From Trichostrongylus colubriformis (Eukaryota; Nematoda; Chromadorea; Rhabditida; Trichostrongylidae), in NCBI GenBank assembly GCA_963978905.1, contig OZ022259.1, forward strand, positions 30,109,994 through 30,173,993: a DNA stretch of 64,000 nucleotides. Direction: 5' to 3'. A model generated the notes under the pieces. It was not told the origin of the DNA and made no database searches. It was given only the letters and a program-made list of their open reading frames with translations. The translations under genes were made by a program, and so were the position numbers. This document shows, piece after piece, positions 11,144 through 22,258 of this stretch (position 1 is its first letter; the number at the start of each line of letters is the position of its first letter).

Positions 11144-12545
11144 ATGAAATATGAAGTTCCGCAACGCTGGAAACACGCACTAGTTACTCCTATCCCTAAA
11201 AAGCCTCCCTACAATCGCTGTGAAAACTACCGGCCAATCAGCATAACCTCAATATTTGCTAGGGCTTTCGAAAAGATTTTGAAGCGCAGACTACTGGTTC
11301 ATTTAGAGAAGTACAACATCATTCCTTGTTCTCAGCATGGCTTCTGCAAGGGGAGGTCAGTTGAAACTGCTCTTCTGACTTCTCTAAATGATTGGACTAA
11401 AGCCATGGATGCGAGAAAGGAAGTGCATGTGGTTTACTTTGATTTTGCGAAGGCATTTGATAGAGTCCCTGTTCAACTTCTCCTGTCCAAAATGCAGCAT
11501 GTTGGCTTCCATAGTACAGTAATAAATGGATTGCCTCCTTTTTGCACAGCCGTACCTTTCAAGTCCGAGTTGGCAATGTTTTATCTAGTTCATACATAGC
11601 CGCCAGCGGAGTGCCTCAAGGCGGTGTTCTGTCCCCCTTACTGTTTTCAGTCTATACATGTGATTTGCCTGTTACTATTTCTCGATTTGGGGTTTCTTGT
11701 CTAATGTACGCTGACGATATTAAGATATACAAAGTGGTCCAAGATTCAACACATCAAGAAAACCTTCAGGGGCGATTGAGTGTGTTGAGAGCTGGTCCAT
11801 TGAGTGGGGATTGCCGCTTTCTCATGACAAAACTAAAGTCTTTTGTTTAAACAGTAGTAATACAGCCACCAAATATAGTCTAGGATCTAAGGTGCTAGAG
11901 CAAGTCATGGTTGTTCGCGACCTTGGTGTCAAGTTTGATAATAAGCTCGCCTTTGATATTCATTACAAAGAAATTGTACATAAAGCAATGTGTAGACTTT
12001 ACAATCTCTTCAGAGCTGTTAGAACTAAGGATTCAAGAACCCTCATCAGAGCCTACAAAAGCTACGTCAGGCCTATTCTGGAATCAGGAACAACTATCTT
12101 TTCTCCCTACAAGAAAAAGGATATTTCTCTCCTCGAAAGAGTTCAAAGCAGTTTTACACGCAAGTTGGCTATGCGATGCACTGGTCTTGGCTATGAGTTT
12201 ATTCCACGTAGTGTGGCACGTCGTCGTATCTACTCACTCCCGAGTCTACTTGTTCGAAGAAAGATCAATGACCTCGTTATGGCGTTTAAAATTCTTACCA
12301 ATAAGGCTTCGATCAACCTGGATGACTTTTTTATTCTAAATCACTCCAAAACGCGCGGAGGTGCTATTAAAATCAGGTGTCCGGCGATAAGAACTCAGGT
12401 CCGATCTAAATATTTCTCAATCAGAGTAGTAGCTCTTCTCAATAAAATACTACGTAAGGATGTCATGCATTTTTCTCTAGAAGCGTTTAAAGCTTTAGCA
12501 AAAAAGTCTGTGCCTGCAGAGGATTCCTCCATTTCTGATATATGA
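11144..12545 (+). pseudogene. Non-LTR retrotransposon reverse transcriptase (broken)
   Basis: Three successive plus-strand frames (11144-11530, 11542-11820, 11811-12545) together cover most of a CR1/jockey-like RT. In order they contain TPIPKKPPYNRCENYRPIS, QHGFCKGRS, YFDFAKAFDRV (motif A aspartate), SGVPQGGVLSPLLF, LMYADDIKIY (catalytic DD), DLGVKFDNKLAF, YVRPILESGTTIFSP and LERVQSSFTRKL, ending at a stop after SSISDI. The catalytic residues are intact, but at least two frameshifts (near 11530 and 11815) break the ORF. The endonuclease half is missing, so it is a 5'-truncated copy. The 3' end runs into a short (gataaa) repeat tail at 12729-12752, as in several LINE families. Confidence 0.88.
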
Positions 12546-12728
12546 CGTTGCCGCTACTTTCTTAGTTTTCCTCTCTTTTTGTCCGCTTTGCCTTTGTTAT
12601 GTTCTTTTTTTTGTTGTTGTTTTGTTTTGTTTTCTTTTTTATTCACCTTTTGGTATGCACCAATTACTAAGTCCGCGATGTTTCTTCTCTTTGGAGTTGC
12701 CATTCCCACGTGGACATTGTCTACGTCA

Positions 12729-12752
12729 ATAGATAAAGATAAAGATAAAGAC
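12729..12752 (+). repeat. (GATAAA)n 3' tail of the LINE
   Basis: Three to four copies of gataaa end the plus-strand LINE, immediately before the right inverted arm of the host element. Short microsatellite tails instead of poly(A) are known for CR1/RTE-type LINEs. Confidence 0.65.
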
Positions 12753-12925
12753 CAAGAAAACTAAAGGCTGGGGTGGGCGGGGCGGAGCTGTTGCGCTAGA
12801 TTCTTTGGCTCTGCACGCTCCAGGAACTGACACCCACGCCTCGGTAAATGCACAGCCTACGTGGCTAGGGTCGAACTATCCATCCACGGCAGGAGATGTG
12901 ATATCCTGATAATCCTGGAATGTGC

Positions 12926-13690
12926 TTTCAAAGGAACAAAAACCGTAGTGCTGGATTCAACCAATTGACGTACATAAGCTTCAAGTGCTCCAAGTAATGC
13001 TTCCTAATTACCTCTGGTTGAACCTTAATATCTGAAAATTCGGAGCTGAGCAATGTTTACCTTCCTCCGATTGTGCTCAGAAGAACTTTTCTTGTTATTG
13101 TAGTGAAAACCGGGGTTCTAACAGATTCAAAAGCAGGTAATGTGGTACCATGGCTGTATAAGAACGCGCACAGATCGGATTTCCTGAACTTAGTTGCATG
13201 TAAAACGGTCTCTTGTATGGCGATCGGCTGCCACTCTTTTGACCACTCAACTATCAGAAATGCCTTTCCGCGACTTGAGCGAGTCGTCGAAACTGGAGGT
13301 TGATCTATAAATTTTCAAGTCGTCTGCATAAACCTTAATCTTGACACCTAGCTCGCCAGCATGTCTGGGAGTTCGGGTGTGTAAATGTTAAACAGCACAG
13401 GGGATAGCACACCTCTTGAGGGACCCCACTCGTTATTGTTCTAACATCGGAGAATGATTAATCTTGACCTGGAAGGTTCTGTTTCTGAGGTAGGTTGAGG
13501 TTGAATCCATTTGGTAAGTACTGAATGAAAACCGAGAGTCTCCAGTTTGAATGTAAGTTTTTCGCGTGAGACTCTGTCAAATGCCTCCGCAAAATCAAAG
13601 TAGATAACGTCACAGTCACCCTTATTATCCAGAATTCGAACCCACCTTGAGATACTTTATCAGATTTGTTTCGACCGAGCGACTTGGGAT
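12926..13690 (-). pseudogene. LINE reverse transcriptase fragment, minus strand
   Basis: Reading the minus strand down from about 13690 gives CDVIYFDFAEAFDRVS (motif A), KLETLGFHSVLTKWI, NRTFQVKI, a frameshifted GVPQ block near 13410-13440, then VYADDLKIYRSTS (catalytic DD) near 13310-13350. Several stops and shifts follow. The family is the same as the plus-strand copy at 11144, but the sequence is clearly diverged from it. The 3' remainder continues at 10638-10825 after the inserted TIR element. It is dead. Confidence 0.78.
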
Positions 13691-13879
13691 AAAACCATGA
13701 TGATTCCCAGAAACAATATCACTGGCCGTCAAATGCTTATTGATATGGCTTTTATAACTTTTGGGGTTTTCCCGAATAGCCTACAGAACAAGGATGTAGG
13801 GTACTTGAAAAAATCCCAATAAACTTCAGGTTTCCGAAATAGAATGGGTTGTAACATACATTACTGTGGCCGCATGTCT

Positions 13880-14640
13880 ACTCTCAATTGAATTGATTCA
13901 AGGTTGTGGCCAGGGGGTGAGTTCCTGGGAAAGAGAACGAGCGAGGGCTGCTGCAAACGCAGCCTGAGTTCCAGTAGGCTGGTTCTCCTTATTTTGAGAT
14001 CATGGGCGTGTGCCGCTAGGACAGAAAAGTCTCGTCGCGACGTTTGACGCGCGCACCCCTTCCTCATACCTCCAGGCGGCTCCGATTTTTCAGCTGCCCA
14101 CCCAGCCTAATCAAGCTGTTCGGAGAGATGTAAATATTATTTGCTTTTCTGGTAATAGAACTCAAAAAACATCATGGGAGACAGGCAGGAAAGCTCTGTC
14201 CTATACGAAAGGGAAGAAAGCACTTATTGCCCCATGGTTAGCAACACCTACTTCAGGATAGCTTGGCAACCTATCCGAGGTATATGCAGCCCCCACGACA
14301 GGAGCCCCAAGCTACTTGAGGCTCTTCATCTTACCGAAAACCGCAGTGAGGATGGGCCTCATTCTTCTGAACATAGGGGAGCCCCAATACGGTAACGTTG
14401 GGTAGGGCCGCTCAGGGCCACTTAGCAAATGCTGCGACAATGTCAGTGCTATAACAGGCTGCTTAAATCGAGAACGACTAAGATGGCGATCTGTACTTTC
14501 GATGCACGGAATCCTGCATCGGGACCCGTATCGAAGATCTGACGAGCAAGCTCAGAAATCAAGTACGACGTCATTGGAGTGACCGAGACGAAGGTATCGC
14601 TCGATACACGCCGTTTACGAGAATTTTTATTTATCCACCT
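13880..14640 (+). pseudogene. RTE-type LINE 5' fragment
   Basis: From about 14478 the plus strand reads KMAICTFDARNPASG, then a stop, then SSEIKYDVIGVTETK. This matches the start of the AP-type endonuclease domain of nematode RTE elements (a CTYNARTLAS-like block followed by YDVIGLTETRR). The upstream 600 bases have short open frames without a domain and are probably the element's 5' leader. The rest of the endonuclease and the RT are absent. Confidence 0.6.
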
Positions 14641-14664
14641 TTTTGAAAAATGTTGACGATTTAT

Positions 14665-14982
14665 TTATGTCGAAGTTTTTGGTAGCTTTTTCACGTCATT
14701 GCTTACTACAACAAAACCTCGAACTGTTGCGATTGTTTCTGCATTCTGTTTGCTACTATTTCTTGCACGACTATCTGGTGTGTCAGGCTTTCTTGCTTTG
14801 ATTTCATATGCTTGTTTTAGGTTTCCTGCATCATCCTCTGTATGACATGGCTCTTCGTCTTGAGCAATGATGAATCCATCTATTGCGAAGCGTTTCTCAT
14901 TGTATTCGGATAAAGCACTTTGTTCGGTGTTACTTATCGGGTACGCATCAGCGTTTTCGAACGGTAGTTTCCAAAATCGCAA
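14665..14982 (-). CDS. Hypothetical 105-residue ORF
   Basis: A single open frame on the minus strand. It is hydrophilic, begins MRFWKLPFENADAYPIS, has an acidic middle and a basic stretch KARKPDTPDSRARNSSKQN. No domain, signal peptide or splice context was recognised. It lies among transposon remains, so it may be a fragment of one or a chance ORF. Confidence 0.2.
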   Translation of the reverse strand: MRFWKLPFENADAYPISNTEQSALSEYNEKRFAIDGFIIAQDEEPCHTEDDAGNLKQAYEIKARKPDTPDSRARNSSKQNAETIATVRGFVVVSNDVKKLPKTST

Positions 14983-17436
14983 CGCGTCGATTTGTCGCGC
15001 GGAGATTCTACCACATGTGAAATGGTCTTTCTCGTTGTAGTGGTACCCACTGCACTGTATAAGCTATAACGAGCTTTGGTATTTACTGAGGCCCTCGTAA
15101 GGTAATTCCTGTTTATACAGTTGAAATTCTATGTCGCACACTGCAAGGTGCGCATCGCTCAATAGTTAAAATATATGCGATTCCTTCTCGAGTTTTTGTG
15201 TCTCGGCCACTATTTCCTTCGTTTTTTCCTCCGCTTTGTCGAGAGAACTTTCTAGAACATTTGCTTTACTGTCAGGCTCGTCTCCTGCGAATTTTATGCG
15301 CGGTCAATGAAAACTGAGCTGTGCCACGTTTCCTAGGCTTTTCTCAAGAGACTCACCACCACAGTTATCTGGGTAGATCATGTTTTGACCGCATGCTATG
15401 AAGCTAACTAAGACTTCTAACAATAAGAAGTAGCTGGAGTTAGTAGCAATAAGAAGCGTACAATCGCTTTGTGTAAAGGCCCCATTTATATTTGTTTTTG
15501 AAACGTATGTCTATACTATGGTAGTTGAAGTATAGAAAATTAGAAAAGATTGAAAGAATTCAAGTGGGTATGAGTTATTCGATTTAAGGAAAAAATTAAG
15601 TGGATATGAGTAATTCAATTTCTTATTAAGGAAATGAATATTGGAATCCAAAGCTAACCGCCATGGTCCTCTCCTGCCCAATTGCACCAAAAATGAGTAG
15701 GATCTGTTGTTGGAGATTTACCAATGAGCGGTTAATGCAGTTGGTTTAGTGGTAGAATGCTTATAGGTTTATAGCGGGTGCGCTTGGGTAGTACGAGGGT
15801 TGTGGAAGAGTCTGCTTATCATCGGGTGCGCCCCTCAATATCAGGCGAGATCGCACCCTAGGTACTTTTTCAGGTAATAAGTGCAGACAATAAGCTCGTG
15901 AAGTGCCTGAGGGAAAGTGGGGAGAGCTAGATAAACGATCAGTGATGAGTCTGGTGAGATACCACAACAGCCAGGACCATCTCTTGCACAAGGAGAAATC
16001 AGTGATGCATGGTGCATGTCTTTTTGTGACCTCTTCCTATATGCTTGTGCTAGCTTTGCCTGATGCGATCTTTTGAGGTGAAAATTGAAGCGTATTCAAA
16101 GTCACTCAATCCTTTTATGAGATTACCGTCATAACAGCGACTTTCTAATGCTATTCGGAATTCACAAGGGCTTTCACAGAATGGCCTCTGAGAAATTCAG
16201 CGTGTCCTCCCCATTCAGGCCTGATCAATCGACTTTGTAGGGATGTAGAGTCTGTGATCTGGATGGCTATTGGGCCTGGATTTGTCCGCTGACCGTGCAG
16301 ATGTGGCAGCGCTATCACCCACCATAACATCTTCTCATCTGACCACCCTTTCATTTTTTGACTGCCCCTACGCAAAGTTTTGATACCTCTACCTGCAAAC
16401 ACAATGTCAAAATAGCATCCGTAGTCACCAGACCACAATCACGTCCCGTTGTTTATTTATTAGCTTTTCGGTGCGCTAGTGAAATGCGAATCAAGTAAAC
16501 AGGTAACAACTGAACCAATAGGTGAACACCCTTTAGCTTTTATTTATTTGAAGGCATCGGGAGGGGCAAGGAGAGAGTGAGAAGTGGGAATACATTTAGA
16601 AGGCAAACCTCCTACTTCTGAAGGGGCGATGTGTAGCAATCTGCATTGAAAAGGCACGGCATGCGATTCTATCACGATCCCGCAGCACGGCGTATCGTTC
16701 TGTAGTTTCTCAGCCGGGCGAGTTGCCGGCGAGGGCAGGACAACGTTCGCGGCCAGCTGATTTACCGGCTCCGCCAGTCTGCAGCTTACCCCGGCTAGTA
16801 ACGCAGAGGGGTGCACGAGAGAGGGTTCTCAGGTTCTAATCTGGTTTTTTTTCGCCGTTTTAGTCCGTTCTCTCTACTCTTACCTGCTGAGCACTCCCAC
16901 TTCTATATCCCACAATCTACCAAATTTATCCTTACAGTGTCTTCAGTTCATTGAATGGTACGACATGGTGCTGAAGAACCTAGCTTCGTTAGCCAATACG
17001 AAGGCGAACTGAACCCTAAAGCAAAGCGAAAATAGGTTTTATAAAAGCAGCTGAGTGTTGTAGTAAACAACTGAGCGGCAAACTCGAAAAAGTGAAATGC
17101 AGAGTAATTAGTAGAAGTATTAGCAGTAATGCAAATAGAGATAGCCTAGTTAAAAGCTATGAAGATCATTAGATTTGATCGCAGTATGTAATGTGGTTGG
17201 CCAATACACAAATCCTATGCACAGGCTCGGTAAACCTTACAAGGTATTTACACACAGGGCCAATCGTGACGTCGAAGAAAATTTTCAGAAAATGTGACCC
17301 CTCCCCCCACAGAGGTGGGGGGCTTCATACGATCCCATCCCCTCCTTCAGGTTCCGCTACTTCTGTGATTTCTACCCAGCCCGTGAGATTCACCAAGAAA
17401 ATTGAGAGCCTATGGACAAAAAATACTGAGGCCAAA
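14983..17436. other. Unassigned DNA left of the BEL/Pao element
   Basis: No gene recognised. Near 15739 the stretch agttggtttagtggtagaat looks like a tRNA A box, but no B box or cloverleaf follows. Frames at 15761-15991 and 16151-16438 (minus) have no domain. A short C/G hairpin (cccccac-agag-gtgggggg) lies near 17303-17322. Confidence 0.35.
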
Positions 17437-17441
17437 TTCCT
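17437..17441. repeat. 5-bp target site duplication, left
   Basis: ttcct abuts the 5' LTR and is repeated exactly at 26982-26986 after the 3' LTR. A 5-bp duplication is usual for BEL/Pao integration. Confidence 0.85.
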
Positions 17442-17701
17442 TGTCGCGCACTTCACGCGACCCGCTTTGTCCCATTGTACCACCCAGGTGGACACCACAT
17501 GTCCGCTGGGTCCGCCTTTCTTCGCCACGGCGAGAAAGGCAGAAAGCTTTGAGATCGTGCGGCGAGTAGCCGCCTTTCTCATCCACCCTGTCGTAATAAC
17601 CCGTTTGTCGTTTTATAAATAAATATATAAAAACCACTGAACCACTATTGCAAAGGAAATAACATAAATTTCCTGTGGCTGGATACAATAAATCCGCCAC
17701 A
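17442..17701 (+). repeat. 5' LTR of BEL/Pao element
   Basis: A 260-bp direct repeat beginning tgtcgcgcac and ending aatccgccaca. It is identical by eye to 26722-26981. A TATA-like and polyadenylation-like AT-rich run (ttataaataaatatataaaa) lies at about 17614-17633, the only promoter or poly(A) candidates seen inside it. Confidence 0.95.
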
Positions 17702-17706
17702 AATTT

Positions 17707-17718
17707 TGGTGCATCGGC
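17707..17718 (+). promoter_or_regulatory. Primer binding site, tRNA-Gly
   Basis: tggtgcatcggc starts five bases after the LTR. It is complementary to a 3' end reading GCCGATGCACCA, which I recall as the acceptor end of nematode tRNA-Gly. It is the expected site for minus-strand priming. Confidence 0.75.
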
Positions 17719-17849
17719 TAAACCGATACAGTCCCGTCTCCAAAGAGGCCTGAACATACCAATCTGAGCAAAGACTCAAAAAAGCTGTGAAATAAAAGCA
17801 GCACTTCCCGCTTCACGGTAAAACCCGTTAAAGCCCGGAAAAGACAACA

Positions 17850-20800
17850 ATGTCACTGACTTTCCATAGAAAGCCAATCAAATTCAGTGCAAATACACTG
17901 CAGACGCTGGTATTAAAGTACCAGCCGTACACTGAAGAAATCAAGCCGGTGGGGGAGGACAGTACTCAATATGAGGAGAACTGTACCGCAATCAACCTCA
18001 TGAGAGGCGGAATAAAAATTATCAAGTCCAGCCAAGAAAACCTTCAACACTTGGTGGATAAACTTGAAAAAGCATACGAGGACGCCACATCCAAAGCGAT
18101 TAAAAAGGACCTCGTGAACGAAATCGAAGAAATTGATCAAGATTGTCAATTTAGTGAGAAAATAGCAAATGCTGACCAAATAATATTCGTCCTAGAAGCA
18201 CGAATCAATGAATACCGAGATAAGGTGCACAAACTAGCCCTAAAACTCTCAATAGATCCGCAAAAAAGCCATTTGAGCGCTACAAATGCGGACTCACGCG
18301 GCAAGAAAAAGGATAGCAGCCAAGACTCGCTATATCCCGTTGCGCAATGGCTATCGGATGACTTGACAGACAGCTCTCTAGATAGAGAAGAGAGCGCCTG
18401 TCGCGCACTGAAGCCCAAGCAACTCGAATTACCTCGCTTCTACGGAGATGAAGAGGAATTCCCTGAATATTGGGCAGTTTTTGAAACCCTTGTGAATGGA
18501 AACAAGGTACTTAATACAGTAGAGAAAATGCTCCTACTGAAGGATTCTCTCAAAGGAAGAGCCGAAATGGCAATAAAAGGAATCCAGCTCATCCCACAGA
18601 ATTATAAGTGGATGACAGAGGAGTTAAAAAGGAAGTTTGGCAACAAACCGGCCAACAGGGCAAAAATTGTCCAAAAACTCATAGACATGCGGGCAGCAAA
18701 CAACTCAGCGGAGAGTTGCGTAGCAGTTTACGACAAAATAAGAATGCTGATCAATCAAATGGTTTCAGCCGGTCAAGATATTCGCGTAGTACAAGACGCA
18801 CTATGGACCGAGAATATTCTTGACAAATTTCCATACAACATCGTGAAAAACGTCCTCACTTCTATTCAAAATAGGGATGGCGTCACCGTCGAAGATGTTA
18901 TGGACGAGATAGAAAAGGAGATTACAGCGAAACAATTCGTTGACTCCAGACTCAAAAACAGACAAAAATTTGAGGAAGTCAAAAAGAAGGACTTCAAACC
19001 AAGGGAAGAAACTAAGAAATGTCCCAGAAGCTGCATTTTCTGCGGCCAGTACACCCATCCATCAATTTACTGCAAAACTATCACAGACGTTCAAGCAAAA
19101 AGGAACATCGTGAAGGAAAGAAAACTTTGTTGGAAATGTTTTTCTGCAAATCACAATAGTTTTGACTGCTCGTGGTCAAGTTGTCCTCAGTGCGGACAAC
19201 ATCACAGCAAAAGTTTATGCATCTCGGGTACAGGATCCCCACAGACAAAGGATGCTGGTCGAACAAATCGACCAAATGCTGGTAACAGATTGACCCAACG
19301 ACCATCAACGGACAGTCGTCCGCACAAAGAGCCATGGCGCAATCAACAAAGCGATGGACGCCATAACTCAAATCAAGCCAATATACACACGTCAAAGGGT
19401 GAAACCCTAGAAGTGGAGAAATGTGGCGTAGAACATATGCAGCGACGTAAGGAGCAAATCGTACTTATGACAGCTGCTGGCAACATCTGGAACCATAGAG
19501 CGCACAAGTTTGAACAGTTATTGTTCTTCTTTGACACAGGCGCTCAAAAAACAATCATTAGCGAAGAGATAGCTAATAAATTTGGTTTGCCAACCAAAAA
19601 GACTGAAACATGCACGATGTCGGGAATCGGCGGACATATTGAAAGGTTCCAAAGTAAATTCGTCAATCTGAGAATCAGTGACGTGTATGGGGATGAATTT
19701 GAGCTTCAAGTTCATACAAAGCCAGTCATTACTAACGGCTTTCCATCGGTCAAATTGACAGATTCTGACAAAGAATTTCTCAGAAAAAATGAGATCCACT
19801 TGTGCAACCCAAAAGTACGGGGCGAGCATCAAGTACCGCATATACTGGTGGGATTAGACTATTACTACAACTTAGTAATAGACAACGCCAAAACTACAAC
19901 TCCCTCTGGTTTGCGCATTGCAAAGACTGTCTTCGGGCCATCAGTACATGGTCGTGGCACAGTGAATAGCAATTGCATACAAGAACCAACTATAGAATAT
20001 GGTCTTACAGCGGTTTTTGATGACAACGAAGACCAAATTCTACGAAATCTGTTTGAGCTCGAAGGACTGGGCATATCTTCTGCTGAAAACAGTCTGGAAG
20101 ACAAGGCAGAAAATTATCTCGCGAAGTTTTCAAAAACCATATCATACGAAAATGGTTACATAACTGCTCCATTCCCTCTCAAGGACAATGTAAACGAGCT
20201 GTGCGATAATTACGCAATCGCCGTACGGCGGCTATCGGCACTACAGTACCAACTAGCCAATAATCCTGAGATAAACTCATGGTACTGCAAAACTATTGCT
20301 AATTACATCAAGGATGATGTAATTGAAGAAGTAAGGGAGTGCGATAACGGCGCTCTAGTCAAATACTACATGCCTCATTCTGGAGTTTGGCGCCCTGAAA
20401 AGGCAAAACCACTCCGAATAGTGTTTGACGCCTCCTCAAAAGGAAGGGGGAAATTGTCACTAAACGACGTGATTTTTAAAGGAGAGTCTTTTATAAATAA
20501 AATCCATGATATTCTTATATCAAGCAGAGTCAAACCAATTATACTATTGTGTGATATTGAGGCGGCGTTCACACAAATACGGATCGCCGACTCACACAAA
20601 GATCTCTGTCGCTTCTTGTGGCTCAACGACGTTACACGTCCTGCTACAAAAAACAATATAAGAGAATATCGCTTCAAGAGGCTACCATTTGGGATAAATG
20701 CTTCACCAAGCATATTGAACATGGCAATAATGACATATCTCATGGCCATAAATGATGAACTAGCAGATGAAATTGCTAGAAATCTTTACGTGGACAACAT

Positions 20801-22256
20801 ACTGCTGTCAGCGTCAACTGTGGCAGAGGCCATAGCGAAATATAAGAAATCGAAAGAGCTATTTGCCAAAATCGGGATGAACCTCAGAGAATATGTGTCG
20901 AATAACGAGTCAGTTAACGAAGCTATCCCAGAAGAGGACAAAGGACCGACTGGAAAGATCAAGTTCCTAGGAGTTCCCTACGACACCGAGTCCGATGAAT
21001 TCTCCGTGGGAATAAAGTTCCGCACGAAAGAAAGGTTGGCAAAACGCGATATAGTCAGTCAGCTAAACTCTATATATGATCCACTAGGTCTAGCAGCACC
21101 ACTACTTATAAAACTCAAGCATCTAATGAGGGAAATTTATGGATGTAATCTGGATTGGAAAGATGACATACCGCTTGACCTCAGCAGGCAATGGGCCAAG
21201 GCATGCCACGATATCAATAACATTTCCGTAAGCATACCTCGCGCCGTGCAACCTAATGCCAATGGCGCGCAGTCATATAGCCTCTGGACATTTTGCGACG
21301 CCAGCGAGATAGCCATGGCGACCTGTTCATATTTACGGTCAAATACCATGGCTAAAATAAGTTCTTTGGTTAGCGGAAAAACCAAACTCGCGCCAAAGAA
21401 AAACAAACAAACAATTCCAAGACTCGAATTGCTAGCTGTACTTATGGGAATAAGGCTCAGCACGAACATTAGTAACAGTATCCCTGGCATCATTAAAGAG
21501 GTCAACATTGTTACAGATTCAAAGGTAGCGCTTGCATGGATAAAAACTGCACGAAAACTACCTATATTCGTGTCCAATCAGAGAGACCGAATAACGAAGC
21601 TAGTAAATCAGTTCAGATTGAAAGAAATCACTGTGAACTTTTACTATGTACCTACAGCAGGGAATCCGGCAGATGCCGGAACAAGAGGACTGTCTGGTAC
21701 AAACATGAGCTCCCATAGCTGGATCAGAGGTCCAAAATGGTTGGCACAAAGCCAAAACGAATGGCCTCTTTCATCAATCAATGGTATCGCAGATGAAACC
21801 ATAGAAGAAGTCGCTGCTGAGATTTCACTGGCAAATGTGGAAATAGAGGAAAACTCCGCCTCGAAAGAATCCATAAGGGTCATAGATTTGAGCAGATTCT
21901 CTCAACTTTCCAAAGCAATTAGAACTATGGCCAGAGTCGGCAAAGGGCTCAAAAAATGGATCATGAAGACCAATACTAATCGTAACACTACCATTAGAGC
22001 AATTATTATCGATCAGTTCGATGTTGCGGATCAAATTAATGCTAATGATACCGCTGCAGCCGAGCGCATTATAATCCTGCAAGAGCAAAGTGCTTGTGAC
22101 ATCAAAGATCTTCAGAAAAGGCACCCACAGAAAAAGCTACAGACAGATAGTTTCGGTGTTATTCGGTACCTATCAAGGCTGCAAAACGCCTGCGTGCCTG
22201 AAGATACGAAATCGCCCATATATATATACCGTGTAAATCGGATCTTGCGAGATTAA
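17850..22256 (+). CDS. Gag-protease-RT-RNase H polyprotein (BEL/Pao)
   Basis: 1468 residues from an ATG in an aacaATG context. Gag (about 1-560) carries a coiled, charged N-terminus, a Pao-type capsid block near 185-290 (LELPRFYGDEEEFPEYW), then cysteine/histidine zinc knuckles near 393-457 (CIFCGQYTHPSIYC, CWKCF, CPQCGQHH). The aspartic protease motif FFDTGAQKTIIS is near 559. RT begins near 850 (RIVFDASSKGRG), with LLCDIEAAFTQIRI and the active-site strand LYVDNILLSAS; the motif is Y980-V-D-N. Pao RNase H follows near 1145-1300 (FCDASE, IPRLELLAV, VTDSKVALAWI, AGNPADAGTRG). Products would assemble particles and reverse-transcribe the element. The frame ends just past RNase H, whereas in related elements it runs on into integrase; here integrase lies in another frame starting at 22259. 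Confidence 0.93.
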   Translation: MSLTFHRKPIKFSANTLQTLVLKYQPYTEEIKPVGEDSTQYEENCTAINLMRGGIKIIKSSQENLQHLVDKLEKAYEDATSKAIKKDLVNEIEEIDQDCQFSEKIANADQIIFVLEARINEYRDKVHKLALKLSIDPQKSHLSATNADSRGKKKDSSQDSLYPVAQWLSDDLTDSSLDREESACRALKPKQLELPRFYGDEEEFPEYWAVFETLVNGNKVLNTVEKMLLLKDSLKGRAEMAIKGIQLIPQNYKWMTEELKRKFGNKPANRAKIVQKLIDMRAANNSAESCVAVYDKIRMLINQMVSAGQDIRVVQDALWTENILDKFPYNIVKNVLTSIQNRDGVTVEDVMDEIEKEITAKQFVDSRLKNRQKFEEVKKKDFKPREETKKCPRSCIFCGQYTHPSIYCKTITDVQAKRNIVKERKLCWKCFSANHNSFDCSWSSCPQCGQHHSKSLCISGTGSPQTKDAGRTNRPNAGNRLTQRPSTDSRPHKEPWRNQQSDGRHNSNQANIHTSKGETLEVEKCGVEHMQRRKEQIVLMTAAGNIWNHRAHKFEQLLFFFDTGAQKTIISEEIANKFGLPTKKTETCTMSGIGGHIERFQSKFVNLRISDVYGDEFELQVHTKPVITNGFPSVKLTDSDKEFLRKNEIHLCNPKVRGEHQVPHILVGLDYYYNLVIDNAKTTTPSGLRIAKTVFGPSVHGRGTVNSNCIQEPTIEYGLTAVFDDNEDQILRNLFELEGLGISSAENSLEDKAENYLAKFSKTISYENGYITAPFPLKDNVNELCDNYAIAVRRLSALQYQLANNPEINSWYCKTIANYIKDDVIEEVRECDNGALVKYYMPHSGVWRPEKAKPLRIVFDASSKGRGKLSLNDVIFKGESFINKIHDILISSRVKPIILLCDIEAAFTQIRIADSHKDLCRFLWLNDVTRPATKNNIREYRFKRLPFGINASPSILNMAIMTYLMAINDELADEIARNLYVDNILLSASTVAEAIAKYKKSKELFAKIGMNLREYVSNNESVNEAIPEEDKGPTGKIKFLGVPYDTESDEFSVGIKFRTKERLAKRDIVSQLNSIYDPLGLAAPLLIKLKHLMREIYGCNLDWKDDIPLDLSRQWAKACHDINNISVSIPRAVQPNANGAQSYSLWTFCDASEIAMATCSYLRSNTMAKISSLVSGKTKLAPKKNKQTIPRLELLAVLMGIRLSTNISNSIPGIIKEVNIVTDSKVALAWIKTARKLPIFVSNQRDRITKLVNQFRLKEITVNFYYVPTAGNPADAGTRGLSGTNMSSHSWIRGPKWLAQSQNEWPLSSINGIADETIEEVAAEISLANVEIEENSASKESIRVIDLSRFSQLSKAIRTMARVGKGLKKWIMKTNTNRNTTIRAIIIDQFDVADQINANDTAAAERIIILQEQSACDIKDLQKRHPQKKLQTDSFGVIRYLSRLQNACVPEDTKSPIYIYRVNRILRD

Positions 22257-22258
22257 TT

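Larger units (their letters stand above)
10826..12925. mobile_element. TIR element (~165-bp ends) carrying a LINE
   Basis: The sequence 10827-10991 returns as a near-perfect reverse complement at 12762-12925. Markers are cacattccaggatt at the outer left edge, gtggatggatagttcgaccc in the arm, and gttcctggagcgtgcagagc further in. The flanks actcaaagg (left) and tttcaaagg (right) look like a 9-bp target duplication with two differences. Long TIRs plus a 9-bp duplication suggest a non-autonomous Mutator-like element. It sits inside a minus-strand LINE and itself contains the plus-strand LINE 11144-12753. No transposase was seen. Confidence 0.65.

Noticed and set aside
15725..15800. Possible tRNA or tRNA-derived SINE head (A-box-like agttggtttagtggtagaat)
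   Set aside because: No B box at the right distance and no cloverleaf could be drawn.
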